Made by a program: the position numbers and the translations under genes. Source: Castor canadensis (Eukaryota; Chordata; Mammalia; Rodentia; Castoridae). From it: a stretch of DNA of 64,000 nucleotides. This document shows positions 35,691-47,530 of the stretch, one piece after another. The notes under the pieces were generated by a model that saw nothing but the letters and a program-made list of their open reading frames with translations, had not been told where the DNA came from and did no database searches. The stretch covers positions 3,351,333 through 3,415,332 of the forward strand of contig NC_133399.1 in the NCBI RefSeq assembly GCF_047511655.1, given 5' to 3'. Each line of letters opens with the position of its first letter. Position 1 is the first letter of the stretch.

Positions 35691-36440
35691 ATAGGTATAC
35701 AGTATATAATGGTCACATCAGCATATTTAGCATTTCCATCTCTATTTTTAAAAGTATTTGATTTAAATATATAAACTACATATGTAGAGGACACATGGGA
35801 CATTTCAAAACATGTATAGTATAAACAGTGATGAAATAGGGCAATTAAGTCTCCATCTCCTCATCATCACTTTGTGTTGGTACCATCAAGATCATCTCTT
35901 CTAGCTATCAATGAAACATATCATGGCTGATTTTGAATTATAGTTGCCCTACTCTATGTTAAAACATTAGAAGTTATTGATTTCATCGAACTAGCTTTGT
36001 GTGATAATTATCCAACAATGGTCTATTCTGATTCCCCACCATATCTAGCTTGTAAAAATCATTGTTCTATATTTAAGTCAACTTTTTAAAAATATTATTA
36101 TATGAAGCAGAACATAACTATTGTTATTCATGTGTCAAAGTTATTTCACTTAAAATATCCTCCATTCACATCCATTTTGCTGTAAAGGATAGTATATTAT
36201 GGCTTTAGATAAATAGCATTCTATTTGTTCATAGATGTATATACACCCATGTGTCTATCACATTTTCTTTTTCCCTTCCTGATGGGCATCTATTTTGCTT
36301 CCATATAAAACATGCAGGTGTGTTTTTAGTATGCTAATATCTTCCTGTGCAGAGACATCAAAAAGTGGGAAGACTGGATGATATGGCACAGCTGTGTTTA
36401 GTCTTTCATGGACCTTGAAAATGGTCTTCATAGGAGCTTA
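35691..36440 (-). mobile_element. Very old L1 3' region
   Basis: Antisense text typical of L1 ORF2 end and 3' UTR, for example ATTTTGCTGTAAAGGATAGT and GCATTCTATTTGTTCATAG, then CACATTTTCTTTTTCCCTTC. It is strongly diverged. Confidence 0.6.
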
Positions 36441-36476
36441 CTAAGTTACATTACTAACAAAAGTAATCAGGTGAGA

Positions 36477-36995
36477 CTAAAATTGTCCTAAAATCAATGA
36501 AAATGATAACACAAAACAACTTGCAGTATACAGTGAAAGCTGTGTTAAGAGGGAACTTTATTACTTTTAGGACAAAAATGAACAACCAAATTAAGCATCT
36601 CAAGGCCTTAGAAAAACAAGAACAAACCAAACCCATAATCAAAAGAAAGAAGAAGCAATAATGATAAGAGCAGAAATAAACAATGTCAAAATTAAGAGAA
36701 CAATACAAAAAAAATCAATGAAAACTTGAAAAAAAACAAGATTGAAAAAAGGGGACATTACTACAGATACCACTGAAATGCACACAATCATTAAAGGTTA
36801 TTTCAAAAATTATATGCCACTAAATTGGAAAATTGAGAAGAAATGGATAAATTTCTAGACACATATAACATACTAAAATCAAACCAAAATGATATAAAAT
36901 ATTTAACATAGAAATAATAAGCAATGTGACTGAAGTAATAACAAAATGCCTCCCAAGAAAGAAAACCCAGGACCAGATGGATTCATTTCAGAATT
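36477..36995 (+). mobile_element. L1 ORF2 middle fragment
   Basis: The + strand contains ENDNTKQLAVYSESCVKRELY-like and LKALEKQEQTKP-like phrases, that is, the linker between endonuclease and reverse transcriptase, up to a KKTQDQMDSFQ-like end near 36990, where a SINE follows. Confidence 0.75.
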
Positions 36996-36997
36996 TT

Positions 36998-37060
36998 TGG
37001 TGGTACCAGAGGTTGAATTCTGGGCTTCACATTAGCTAGGAAAGTACAAGGCCCCAGTGT
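36998..37060 (-). repeat. ID-like SINE remnant
   Basis: GTACCAGAGGTTGAATTCTG and ACAAGGCCCC follow the antisense ID layout, diverged. Confidence 0.5.
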
Positions 37061-37084
37061 GGATTTGGATGATGGTGGGAAGGC

Positions 37085-38060
37085 AATAAAATTTCAGTTT
37101 TGAACAGTCTTTTTAAAATGTTTTATTAGTATATAGTAGTTGTACAGGCAGTTTCTTTGCAGCGTTTCAATGTCTGTATACTATGTACCCACCCAGGTTA
37201 GGTTCAGTCCCTCCATTTTTCTCCCTTTTCCTCTTCCTCCTTTTTAAAATGGATTCAATAGGTTTAAGTGTTTTATACTCATATATGTGCAAAAAGTACA
37301 TTGACCATATTCATCTTCCTTTACTCTCTTCATTTACCCTCCTAACCTTCCTTTAATGTGATCTCTTTTACATTCCAATCCTTCATTAAGTGTATGTTCA
37401 TTGCACAGTGGGACTTTGCCTTGGTATTTCACCTGTAAATATATTGAATTTTAATTAATCTTACTTTTTCTTACCCTTTTCTTCCTACCCTATTTTGTTC
37501 AACAGATTTCAATGCCTTTCATTGTGTCTTGTTCCTACACAGATGCAATGTGTTTCAATTTTGTTCTCTTCACCATTTCCTCTTGCCCTAGTCTCATGAA
37601 ACAGGCCCACTACTGGAAACATTCTCTCTCCATATATATCTATGTATATACATATATGTGCATATATATATATATGTGTGCATGTGATAATGCTAGAATT
37701 TGTATTTGTATCTATTTTCCACATATGAGAGAAAACATGTTACCTTTGTCTTTCTAAACCTGGCTTATCAATTAATATGGTGATCTCCAGTTCCATCCAT
37801 TTACTTGCAAATGACACAATTTCACTCTTCTTTATGAATAAACAATATTCTACTATATACCTATCACATTATTACATGATATATAGTATATTATTATTTA
37901 ATATTATACATATGATATATTATATATCACATTTTCTTAATCCATTCATCAGTTGTAGGAAGGACATCTGGGCTGTTTTCATAGCTTGTCTGTTGTGAAT
38001 AATATTGCAATAAACATAGGTGTGCAAGTGTCTTTACTGTATCCTGACTTACATTCCTCA
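37085..38060 (-). mobile_element. Old L1 3' region
   Basis: Antisense L1 3' UTR (TTTTATTAGTATATAGTAGTTG) then ORF2 C-terminal end (CAATAAACATAGGTGTGCAA near 38010). It includes an AT-rich simple repeat at about 37638-37690 (TATATATATATGTGTGCATG) and another at 37878-37925. Confidence 0.8.
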
Positions 38061-38339
38061 TAAAATTGGAAACAGGAGATAGTGGACTAGTTGTCCCCAG
38101 TAATTGCTAGCATCTGCACAGGATAGCACTGGAACACCTGGAGAGCAGCACCACTTCAAAGTGGGTGATGGATGGATTGCATAGAAGTTTCAGTAGCAAG
38201 CAGTCATAACCTTAGTAAATAAAAATAGAAAATCTTAGGAACAGTTCAGGAAAGAATGACTGCTTTAGCGAGAAGAGTTTGAAGTGTGTAGCTTTGGAGC
38301 TTAGAGGCTGGGGCAAAAGAAAGGATGAGAGCTGAACAA
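38061..38339. repeat. Sequence resembling the 32-kb L1 5' UTR units
   Basis: Contains GCAAGCAGTCATAACCTTAG, GATAGCACTGGAACACCTGG and GAGCTTAGAGGCTGG, a style close to the diverged units at 31.9-33.0 kb. The similarity is judged by eye and is weak. Confidence 0.35.
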
Positions 38340-38349
38340 AACATGCATT
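38340..38349. repeat. Target-site duplication, left copy (L1 B)
   Basis: AACATGCATT before the L1 B 3' end; repeated at 43619-43628 beyond its 5' end. Confidence 0.85.
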
Positions 38350-38847
38350 ATTATTTTTTTCATTTTTCTTTTATTATTCATATGTGCATACAAGGCTTGG
38401 TTCATTTCTCCCCCCTGCCCCCACCCCCTCCCTTACCACCCACTCCGCCCCCTTCCTCTCCTCCCCCCCCAATACCCAGCAGAAACTATTTTGCCCTTAT
38501 CTCTAATTTTGTTGTAGAGAGAGTATAAGCAATAATAGGAAGGAACAAGGGTTTTTGCTGGTTGAGGTAAGGATAGATATACAGGGCATTAACTCACATT
38601 GATTTCCTGTGCGTGGGTGTTACCTTCTAGGTTAATTCTTTTTGATCTAACCTTTTCTCTAGTACCTGTTCCCCTTTTCCTATTGGCCTCAGAAGCTTTT
38701 AAGGTATCTGCTTTAGTTTCTCTGCATTAAGGGCAACAAATGCTAGCTAATTTTTTAGGCGTCTTACCTATCCTCAACACTCCCTTGTGTGCTCTCACTT
38801 TTATCATGTGCTCATAGTCCAATCCCCTTGTTGTGTTTGCCCTTGAT

Positions 38848-41522
38848 CTAATGTCCACATATGAGGGAGAACATACGATTTTTGGTCTTTTGGGCCAGGC
38901 TAACCTCACTCAAAATGATGTTCTCCAATTCCATCCATTTACCAGCGAATGATAACATTTCGTTCTTCTTCATGGCTGCATAAAATTCCATTGTGTATAG
39001 ATACCACATTTTCTTAATCCATTCGTCAGTGCTGGGGCATCTTGGCTGTTTCCATAACTTGGCTATTGTGAATAGTGCCGCAATAAACATGGATGTGCAG
39101 GTGCCTCTGGAGTAACAGTCTTTTGGGTATATCCCCAAGAGTGGTATTGCTGGATCAAATGGTAGATCGATGTCCAGCTTTTTAAGTAGACTCCAAATTT
39201 TTTTCCAGAGTGGTTGTACTAGTCTACATTCCCACCAACAGTGTAAGAGGGTTCATTTTTCCCCGCATCCTCGCCAACACCTGTTGTTCGTGGTGTTGCT
39301 GATGATGGCTATTCTAACAGGGGTGAGGTGGAATCTTAGTGTGGTTTTAATTTGCATTTCCTTTATTGCTAGAGATGGTGAGCATTTTTTCATGTGTTTT
39401 CTGGCGATTTGAAATTCTTCTTTTGAGAAAGTTCTGTTTAGTTCACATGCCCATTTCTTTATTGGTTCATTAGTTTTGGGAGAATTTAGTTTTTTAAGTT
39501 CCCTGTATATTCTGGTTATCAGTCCTTTGTCTGATGTATAGTTGGCAAATATTTTCTCCCACTCTGTGGGTGTTCTCTTCAGTTTAGAGACCATTTTTTT
39601 TGATGAACAGAAGCTTTTTAGTTTTATGAGGTCCCATTTATCTATGCTATCTCTTAGTTGCTGTGCTGCTGGGGTTTCATTGAGAAAGTTCTTACCTATA
39701 CCTACTAACTCCAGAGTATTTCCTACTCTTTCTTGTATCAACTTAAGAGTTTGGGGTCTAATATTAAGATCCTTGATCCATTTTGAGTTAATCTTGGTAT
39801 AAGGTGATATATACATGGATCTAGTTTCAGTTTTTTGTAGACTGCTAACCAGTTTTCCCAGCAGATTTTATTGAAGAGGCTGCTATTTCTCCATCGTATA
39901 TTTTTAGCTCCTTTGTCAAAGATAAGTTGCTTATAGTTGTGTGGCTTCATATCTGGATCCTCTATTCTGTTCCACTGGTCTTCATGTCTGTTTTTGTGCC
40001 AGTACCATGCTGTTTTTATTGTTATTGCTTTGTAATATAGTTTGAAGTCAGGTATTGTGATACCTCCTGCATTGTTCTTTTGACTGAGTATTGCCTTGGC
40101 TATTCGTGGCCTCTTGTTTTTCCACATAAATTTCACAGTAGATTTTTCAATCTCTTTAATGAATGTCATTGGAATTTTGATGGGAATTGCATTAAACATG
40201 TAGATTACTTTGGGGAGTATCAACATTTTTACTATGTTGATTCTACCAATCCATGAGCATGGGAGATCTCTCCACTTTCTATAGTCTTCCTCAATCTCTT
40301 TCTTCAGAAGTGTATAGTTTTCCTTGTAGAGGTCTTTCACATCTTTTGTTAGGTTTACACCTAGGTATTTGATTTTGTTTGAGGCTATTGTAAATGGAAT
40401 TGTTTTCATACATTCTTTTTCCGTTTGCTCATTGTTAGTGTATAGAAATGCTAATGATTTTTCTATGTTGATTTTATATCCTGCTACCTTGCTATAGCTA
40501 TTGATGATGTCTAGAAGCTTCTGAGTAGAGTTTTTTGGGTCTTTAAGGTATAGGATCATGTCGTCTGCAAATAGGGATATTTTGACAGTTTCTTTACCTA
40601 TTTGTATTCCTTTTATTCCTTCTTCTTGCCTAATTGCTCTGGCTAGGAATTCCAGTACTATGTTGAATAGGAGTGGAGATAGTGGGCATCCTTGTCTGGT
40701 TCCTGATTTTAGAGGGAATGGTTTTAATTTTTCTCCGTTAAGTATAATGCTGGCTGTAGGTTTGTCATATATAGCTTTTATAATGTTGAGGAACTTTCCT
40801 TCTATTCCTAGTTTTCTTAGAGCTTTTATCATGAAATGATGTTGGATCTTATCAAAGGCTTTTTCTGCATCTATTGAGATGATCAAGTGGTTTTTGTCTT
40901 TGCTTCTGTTAATGTGGTTTATTACGTTTATTGATTTTCGTATGTTGAACCACCCCTGCATCCCTGGGATGAAGCCTACTTGGTCGTGGTGAATAATCTT
41001 TTTGATGTGTTGCTGAATTTGGTTTGCCATTATTTTATTGAGGATTCTTGCATCAATGTTCATTAAGGAGATTGGCCTATAGTTCTCCTTTTTGGAGGTG
41101 TCTTTGCCTGGTTTGGGGATAAGTGTAATACTGGCTTCATAAAATGTGTTTGGCAGTTTTCCTTCCCTTTCTATTTTGTGGAACAGTTTAAGGAGGGTTG
41201 GTATCAGTTCTTCTTTAAAGGTCTGATAGAATTCAGCAGAGAATCCATCAGCTCCTGGACTTTTCTTTTTGGGGAGACTCTTGATTGCTGCTTCAATTTC
41301 ATTTTGTGTTATAGGTCTATTCAGGTGATTAATTTCCTCTTGGTTCAGTTTTGGATGATCATATGTATCTAGAAATCTGTCCATTTCTTTTAGATTTTCA
41401 AATTTATTTGAATATAGGTTCTCAAAGTAGTCTCTGGTGATTTCCTGGACTTCCATGGTGTTTGTTGTTATCTCCCCGTTTGCATTCCTAATTCTACTAA
41501 TTTGGGTTTTTTCTCTCCTCAT
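38848..41522 (-). pseudogene. L1 B ORF2 fragment (RT to C terminus), broken
   Basis: The longest uninterrupted piece (39738-41522, 594 codons) covers the region before the RT, the whole RT with its FADD catalytic box, and the start of the C-terminal segment. A TA insertion near 39810 shifts the frame; a second frame of 187 codons (39253-39816) continues to ENYTSDKGL-like and GCGEK text and ends at TGA 39253-39255. A third piece (38848-39138) gives the end of ORF2, MEFYAAMKKNEMLS to SLICGH. The first ~465 codons are absent from this frame, because of truncation and the element C insertion. Confidence 0.92.
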
Positions 41523-41585
41523 TTTAGTCAGGTTTGCCAGGGGTCTATCGATGTTGTTTATTTTTTCAAAGAACCAACTTTTTGT

Positions 41586-41599
41586 TTCATTAATTCTTT
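41586..41599. repeat. Target-site duplication, left copy (nested L1 C)
   Basis: TTCATTAATTCTTT, an ordinary part of L1 B ORF2, ends directly at the tail of element C. The same 14 bases recur at 43269-43282. Confidence 0.93.
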
Positions 41600-43268
41600 T
41601 TTTTTTTTAAATTGATTTAACACTTTATTTATTTATTTATTTATTTTCATTTTTCTTTTATTATTCATATGTGCATACAAGGCTTGGTTCATTTCTCCCC
41701 CCTGCCCCCACCCCCTCCCTTACCACCCACTCCACCCCCTCCCGCTCCCCCCCTCAATACCCAGCAGAAACTATTTTGCCCTTATCTCTAATTTTGTTGT
41801 AGAGAGAGTATAAGTAATAATAGGAAGGAACAAGGGGTTTTGCTGGTTGAGATAAGGATAGCTATACAGGGCATTGACTCACATTGATTTCCTGTGCGTG
41901 GGTGTTACCTTCTAGGTTAATTCTTTTTAATCTAACCTTTTCTCTAGTTCCTGGTCCCCTTTTCCTATTGGCCTCAGTTGCTTTAAGGTATCTGCTTTAG
42001 TTTCTCTGCATTAAGGGCAACAAATGCTAGCTAGTTTTTTAGGTGTCTTACCTATCCTCACCTCTCCCTTGTGTGCTCTCGCTTTTATCATGTGCTCAAA
42101 GTCCAATCCCCTTGTTGTGTTTGCCCTTGATCTAATGTCCACATATGAGGGAGAACATACGATTTTTCGTCTTTTGAGCCAGGCTAACCTCACTCAGAAT
42201 GATGTTCTCCAATTCCATCCATTTACCAGCGAATGATAACATTTCGTTCTTCTTCATGGCTGCATAAAATTCCATTGTGTATAGATACCACATTTTCTTA
42301 ATCCATTCGTCAGTGCTGGGGCATCTTGGCTGTTTCCATAACTTGGCTATTGTGAATAGTGCCGCAATAAACATGGATGTGCAGGTGCCTCTGGAGTAAC
42401 AGTCTTTTGGGTATATCCCCAAGAGTGGTATTGCTGGATCAAATGGTAGATCGATGTCCAGCTTTTTAAGTAGCCTCCAAATTTTTTTCCAGAGTGGTTG
42501 TACTAGTCTACATTCCCACCAACAGTGTAAGAGGGTTCATTTTTCCCCGCATCCTCGCCAACACCTGTTGTTCGTGGTGTTGCTGATGATGGCTATTCTA
42601 ACAGGGGTGAGGTGGAATCTTAGTGTGGTTTTAATTTGCATTTCCTTTATTGCTAGAGATGGTGAGCATTTTTTCATGTGTTTTCTGGCGATTTGAAATT
42701 CTTCTTTTGAGAAAGTTCTGTTTAGTTCACATGCCCATTTCTTTATTGGTTCATTAGTTTTGGGAGAATTTAGTTTTTTAAGTTCCCTGTATATTCTGGT
42801 TATCAGTCCTTTGTCTGATGTATAGTTGGCAAATATTTTCTCCCACTCTGTGGGTGTTCTCTTCAGTTTAGAGACCATTTCTTTTGATGAACAGAAGCTT
42901 TTTAGTTTTATGAGGTCCCATTTATCTATGCTATCTCTTAGTTGCTGTGCTGCTGGGGTTTCATTGAGAAAGTTCTTACCTATACCTACTAACTCCAGAG
43001 TATTTCCTACTTTTTCTTGTATCAACTTAAGAGTTTGGGGTCTGATATTAAGATCCTTGATCCATTTTGAGTTAATCTTGGTATAGGGTGATATACATGG
43101 ATCTAGTTTCAGTTTTTTGTAGACTGCTAACCAGTTTTCCCAGCAGTTTTTGTTGAAGAGGCTGCTATTTCTCCATCGTATATTTTTAGCTCCTTTGTCA
43201 AAGATAAGTTGCTTATATTTGTGTGGCTTCATATCTGGATCCTCTATTCTGTTCCACTGGTCTTCATG
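41600..43268 (-). mobile_element. Nested 5'-truncated L1 (element C) inside L1 B
   Basis: A 1.67-kb L1 inserted in the same orientation into element B. Its 5' end corresponds to about ORF2 codon 896 ([14 protein letters not shown]). It carries TGA at 42537-42539 and ORF2 end at 42132-42422. Its tail is long: poly-T then AAATTGATTTAACACTTT and a TTTA repeat (41630-41645). L1 B sequence resumes exactly after the right TSD copy. In the 3' UTR it matches element A better than B, but in the ORF2 end it shares changes with B. Confidence 0.95.
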
Positions 43269-43469
43269 TTCATTAATTCTTTCTATGGTTTTTTTGGTTT
43301 CTATTTCATTGATTTCAGCTCTTTTTTTTATTATTTCTCTCCTTCTATTTGTTTTGGGATTTGCTTGTTCTTGTTTTTCTAGGAGTTTGAGATGTATCAT
43401 TAGGTCATTGATTTGGGATCTTTCAATCTTTTTAATATATGCACTCATGGCTATAAACTTTCCTCTCAA
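42537..43469 (-). pseudogene. Chimeric L1 reading frame across the B/C junction
   Basis: A 310-codon open frame. Its first ~65 codons are L1 B linker sequence ([20 protein letters not shown] to TIERINE). It then crosses the TSD and continues in frame into L1 C ORF2 from [11 protein letters not shown] to the shared TGA. The whole reverse transcriptase is missing between the two. It is formed by the nested insertion and has no expected function; neither part has a start signal of its own. Confidence 0.9.
43269..43282. repeat. Target-site duplication, right copy (nested L1 C)
   Basis: TTCATTAATTCTTT, identical to 41586-41599; after it the L1 B text continues (CTATGGTTTTTTTGG), as in element A. 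Confidence 0.93.
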
Positions 43470-43618
43470 GACTGCCTTAGCTGTGTCCCATAGGTTCTGG
43501 TAGGTTGTGTTTTCATTTTCATTGACTTCCAGGAACTTTTTAATTTCCTCTTTTATTGCATCGATGATCCACTCTTCATTAAGTAATGAGTTATTTAGTT
43601 TCCAGCTGTTTGCATGAT

Positions 43619-43628
43619 AACATGCATT
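43619..43628. repeat. Target-site duplication, right copy (L1 B)
   Basis: AACATGCATT, identical to 38340-38349, right after the L1 B truncation point. Confidence 0.85.
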
Positions 43629-43656
43629 CTAATTTCAGCTGCAAGTAGACAAAAAA

Positions 43657-43737
43657 TGGTGGTAGGATTCAGGTTTGAACTCAGGGATTCATGATTGCTA
43701 AGCAGGAACTCTGTGGTTTGAGGCATACCTCCAGCCC
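43657..43737 (-). repeat. ID-like SINE
   Basis: Antisense ID layout: TTTGAACTCAGGGATTCATG, TTGCTAAGCAGGAACTCTG, then GAGGCATACCTCCAGCCC. Confidence 0.7.
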
Positions 43738-44690
43738 AAGAATCTTATTTTTGAAAATCAACAAAATTTAGAGTGAAACAGATAGAGAAAACAAATGAAG
43801 CATCAATATTTGGACTTTTGAGAAGCACCTGAGATGATGGCAGAGACTGAGATGACAGAAAAAATGGCTTGAAAATATTACTAACATTGGCCTCAGCACC
43901 TGGTAACTTTGCAATATAACAAGTTAGGGGTTGTGAAGCTTGAGTAAAATTCTGAAACTGGAAAAGTCCTCTCTAATTCCTGGCATTCAGTTGCAGTGCA
44001 GTGGAGGGAAGCAATTTTTACAGGTTCCTATCTGAGTCCGAAAATTTAGAAGTTACTGTTCACTGTAAGAAACTAGCTCCCAGAACTCACAACAGGGGTC
44101 GGGTGTGTATCCAGTGAGTGCTGGCCTGAAGCACTGGGCTAGCTACTGGGGAAAGACTAGGAGTCAGAGATATGGAGATCTCCACATGGAAGGAAAATGG
44201 TCAGAGTCATGAGGGGGGAAAACTTGAGCTATCAATTAAGGAAACTAGCTAAAAGAACTCTAAGAAGGAATGTGCAAGTGATTACATTTACTTGCAAAAT
44301 GTTAAAGACCCAAAGAGTGGATCAAGCCAAGGATCCTGATGAAGATTGCTGCATTGCCATGGGTTTTCCCTACCCCATGACCATACATCTGAAGGCAACA
44401 GAAATTAGAACCAGCTGGCATGTATCTTGTAGTCCACCCCATTTAGTCCTAAGAGCAGGGCACCTTAGAGTAATCACAGCCTGTTCTGTCCACAAATCAT
44501 GCCATCTGTTCTCTAGGAAAACACAATAAAGGAAAAAAAAAGAAGGCCAAACATTTAACATACAGACTCTACTCTTACCAGGTGATGAATAGACAAAGTG
44601 ACATAGAAAATGAGCTAGTCTGCAAAGAGCAAGATCCTTCACTATTGGCCACAAGACTGACCTCCTTGAAAAACTGGAAACCTGTCCTCT
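43738..44690. other. No gene; possibly old L1 5' UTR
   Basis: Mixed sequence with phrases such as GGCCTGAAGCACTGGGCTAG and GAAACTAGCTCCCAGAACTC. Its style is that of L1 5' UTR units seen at 32 kb, but homology is not established. A 110-codon + frame (44197-44529) has no recognised family. Confidence 0.35.
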
Positions 44691-45560
44691 TTTTTAAAAT
44701 TTCATTTCTCCTCTTTGTTATTTTGATGTTCTACTTTTTGTTTTGTTTTTTACAGAGACTTTTTTGATCAAACTTGTTGATTTAAATATTTAAATATGAT
44801 TTCATTCTATTTTTGTGCAATATTTTTCTTTTGTCTTTTATATTTCCCTCTCATTACTTTACCTTTTAATGTATAATTTATTTGCTTTGTTTCTTCATAT
44901 CCTGTTTTCCCTTTAGAGATGGATTCTCTCCATAGGTCCCAGGCCAGCCTTGGTCTTGTGGTCTTCCTGCTTTAGCCTCTTACACCCAGCTTTTAATATT
45001 TAATTTTTAACAATCTCTTTTCCTTCCTCTTTCTCTCCCCTTTTATTTTCTTTCTTAAATTTGATCTTTCTTGTTGCTCCTTCTTTCTTTCACTTTTATT
45101 CTTTTCTGTCTGTTTATGAGCTTGCTGTGGGTTTTCTTTTCTTATTTTGCCTTTAGCTGGATCTTTACTATCTCTTCTCTTCTTCTTTGCCCTTTCCTCT
45201 TTTGCTTTTTTCCTGTTTTTTCTATTATTATTCTCTAGTATTATTTTTATTATCTTTCTTCCACACCTGTCCTAATTAACTAATATCTTCTTAGTTCATG
45301 CAGAATTATCTTCCCCTTTTTCCTGTAATGTTACTGGTGTTGTGGTGGTAGCTGTCACTTTAATTAGTTATTACAGCATTTCATGGTGTGTTTGGCTGTA
45401 TGTTGTGATTGTTACCACAGTTAATTTTGTCCTCTCTTAGTGATGCTTTACATAGAACTGGTGTCTAAAGCATGTTGCATTAATGTTCAGTTACTGAGAT
45501 ACACACTAGTCCTGTTGTGAGAACTTCACACAAAACCTAATAAAGTTTTCTTTCACATGC
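44691..45560. other. Pyrimidine-rich stretch with a B1-like remnant
   Basis: From about 44690 to 45290 the + strand is dominated by C and T (for example TTCTTTGCCCTTTCCTCTTT). A B1-like SINE remnant (-) is at about 44921-44992 (CCAGGCCAGCCTTGGTCTTG). No frame of interest. It may be antisense of an A/G-rich repeat that I do not recognise. Confidence 0.45.
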
Positions 45561-45729
45561 GCAATCTACAAAATAAAAAAAACATGAAAGTAGAAAAGTA
45601 GAAGGGGGACTATTAGGGAAAAGGATCAGGAAAAGTGAGAAACCAGATAAATGAGGGTAATATGGCGGGTGAATATGATCAAAGTGTGAAATATACATGT
45701 ATGGAAATGTCATGATGATTTTCTATTAT

Positions 45730-46295
45730 TAATATATGCTGGTAAAATTCATTGAGAGTACATTTCACCCCAATCAGAATGACCATTATTTAAAAAAATA
45801 ACAATTGCTTGTCAGGATATAAAGAAAAATAAATCCTTGTACACTGTCATTGGGACTTTAAATTAGTACAGACATTATGAAAAACTGAAATTTCCTCAAA
45901 AAACCTAAAAATCTATCTACCATACAATGCAACTATCTTATGAATGTGTTTGTGCTTGGAAGGTAAAAAAGCCAGCATATAAAAGAGATAGCTGCATACC
46001 TGTATTTATTGTGGCACTATTCACAATAGACAAGATAAGGAATCAGTCTAGACACTCATCATAAGATGAATGGATACAAATTATGATATGTGTGTATATG
46101 AATGTATATATGTTATATATGGGTGTATATATACATGTATAAATATATACAATGGAGTATTGTCTAGTCATAAGAAAAGAATGGAATTTTGTCTTTTGTA
46201 AGAAATTTGAGGGGGGGTAAAGGAGGGGGCAAGGGGAAAGGGGAGAAATGACCAAACAATGTATGCACATATGAATAATTTTTATTTTTATTTTA
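45730..46295 (+). mobile_element. L1 3' end, old
   Basis: Starts TTTCACCCCAATCAGAATGA (ORF2 C-terminal region), passes TATTTATTGTGGCACTATTC, and ends with a GGGGGGGTAAAGGAGGGGGC tract and ATGTATGCACATATGAATAA, the L1 3' UTR signature. An AT/GT simple repeat lies at 46083-46160. Confidence 0.85.
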
Positions 46296-47520
46296 TTAAA
46301 AAAAAATTTGATGGTGCTGGAAGTTACCTTTCAAACACAGTTAGTGAAGCACAGAATGGTAAGCATCACACACTTTCTATAATAGTCGAAAAACAAAAAA
46401 TGTCACCTTAAAGAAGAAGAGGTATGATTAGGAAAGAGGAAAGGGACTGGGGAAGAGTAAGAAAAGAGAAGGCAAAAGGCCTATTAAAGGGTATATATGA
46501 TCAAACACAATATATTTTTCATGGAAATATCACAATAAAATCCTTAATTTATACAATTAATATGATTGAATTGTTAGAACTGTAAAATAATCACTAATAA
46601 TCATCAAAGAAATATATCTGCAAGCTATAGTTTTAAGATATCATCACATGCCAGTTGGTCTGGTTATTATCCAAAACATGGAAGATAATATATGTCTGTT
46701 TAGATGCAGAAATGAGGGAACCCTTGCAAACTGCTGAGGGAAATGTAAGTTAGTGTATTCATTCTGTAAAACACTATGGAAGCTTCTCAAAATAAAAACA
46801 ATGGAACTGCCACATCATCCAGAAATCCCAATTATTGGGCACATTTCCAAAGGATATTAAATAAGTATGCCTAAGTATCATCTACAGACCCGTGTTAATA
46901 CAAAATGGTCAAGATACAGGACCTATGTTTTTAACAAAGGGTGAGTTCATTTTCTATCTCTAGCTCTATCTACATAGCTATATACATCTATATCTATATC
47001 ACTGGAATATCCTATATACATAGGATACTGCTAAGCCTCTAAAGAAGAAGGAAACCCTGTCACTTTTGTCAACATAGATTAACCTATAAAACATTATGTT
47101 CAGTGAAAGAACTCAAAAAGTTAAAAAAAAAAGACAAATAGTTCCTGTTCTCGTCAGATTCAGAGTGTTTAAATGTTAAACTGATGCAGACAGAGTGTGG
47201 AATTGTGGTTATCAGAAGGCTGAGAAGGAGGTGGAATGGGAGATGCTGGTCAAAAAAAACAAGCTTTCAGTTAGACAGAAATAATTACAAAAGCTCAGTC
47301 ATCCTACTCAATGTACTAATACATACATTGTACACCTGAAAACTGCTGAGAGTAGATTTTAAGTATCTGCACCACTAAAAATGTCAAGTATGAGAGGCAA
47401 TGTGTATGTCAAATCACCTGATAGAGCCATCAGAAAATACATGTATACATCAAAGCATCTTGCTGTGAAACATACAATTTATGTTTGTCAATTAAAAAAA
47501 CCTTGTAATAAAAAATAAAT
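46296..47520 (+). mobile_element. Second old L1 3' end
   Basis: ORF2 C-terminal text (CCATACAA-type and ATTATTGGGCACATTTCC near 46830) followed by 3' UTR and an A-rich end near 47505. It is more diverged than its neighbour. The first ~300 bases are uncertain. Confidence 0.7.
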
Positions 47521-47530
47521 AAGAAATTAG

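Larger units (their letters stand above)
38350..43618 (-). mobile_element. Young 5'-truncated L1 (element B), carrying element C
   Basis: L1 B starts (5') at 43618 at about ORF2 codon 245, just after the endonuclease domain, and ends (3') near 38350 with a T-rich tail on +. Its own length is about 3.6 kb once the insert (element C, 41600-43268) is removed. The outer body (38350-41599) keeps a 594-codon ORF2 frame with the intact reverse transcriptase core ([27 protein letters not shown]). It is then broken by a 2-base insertion near 39810 and a TGA at 39253-39255. A TSD of 10 bp flanks it. Closest relative in the window is element A. Confidence 0.95.
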
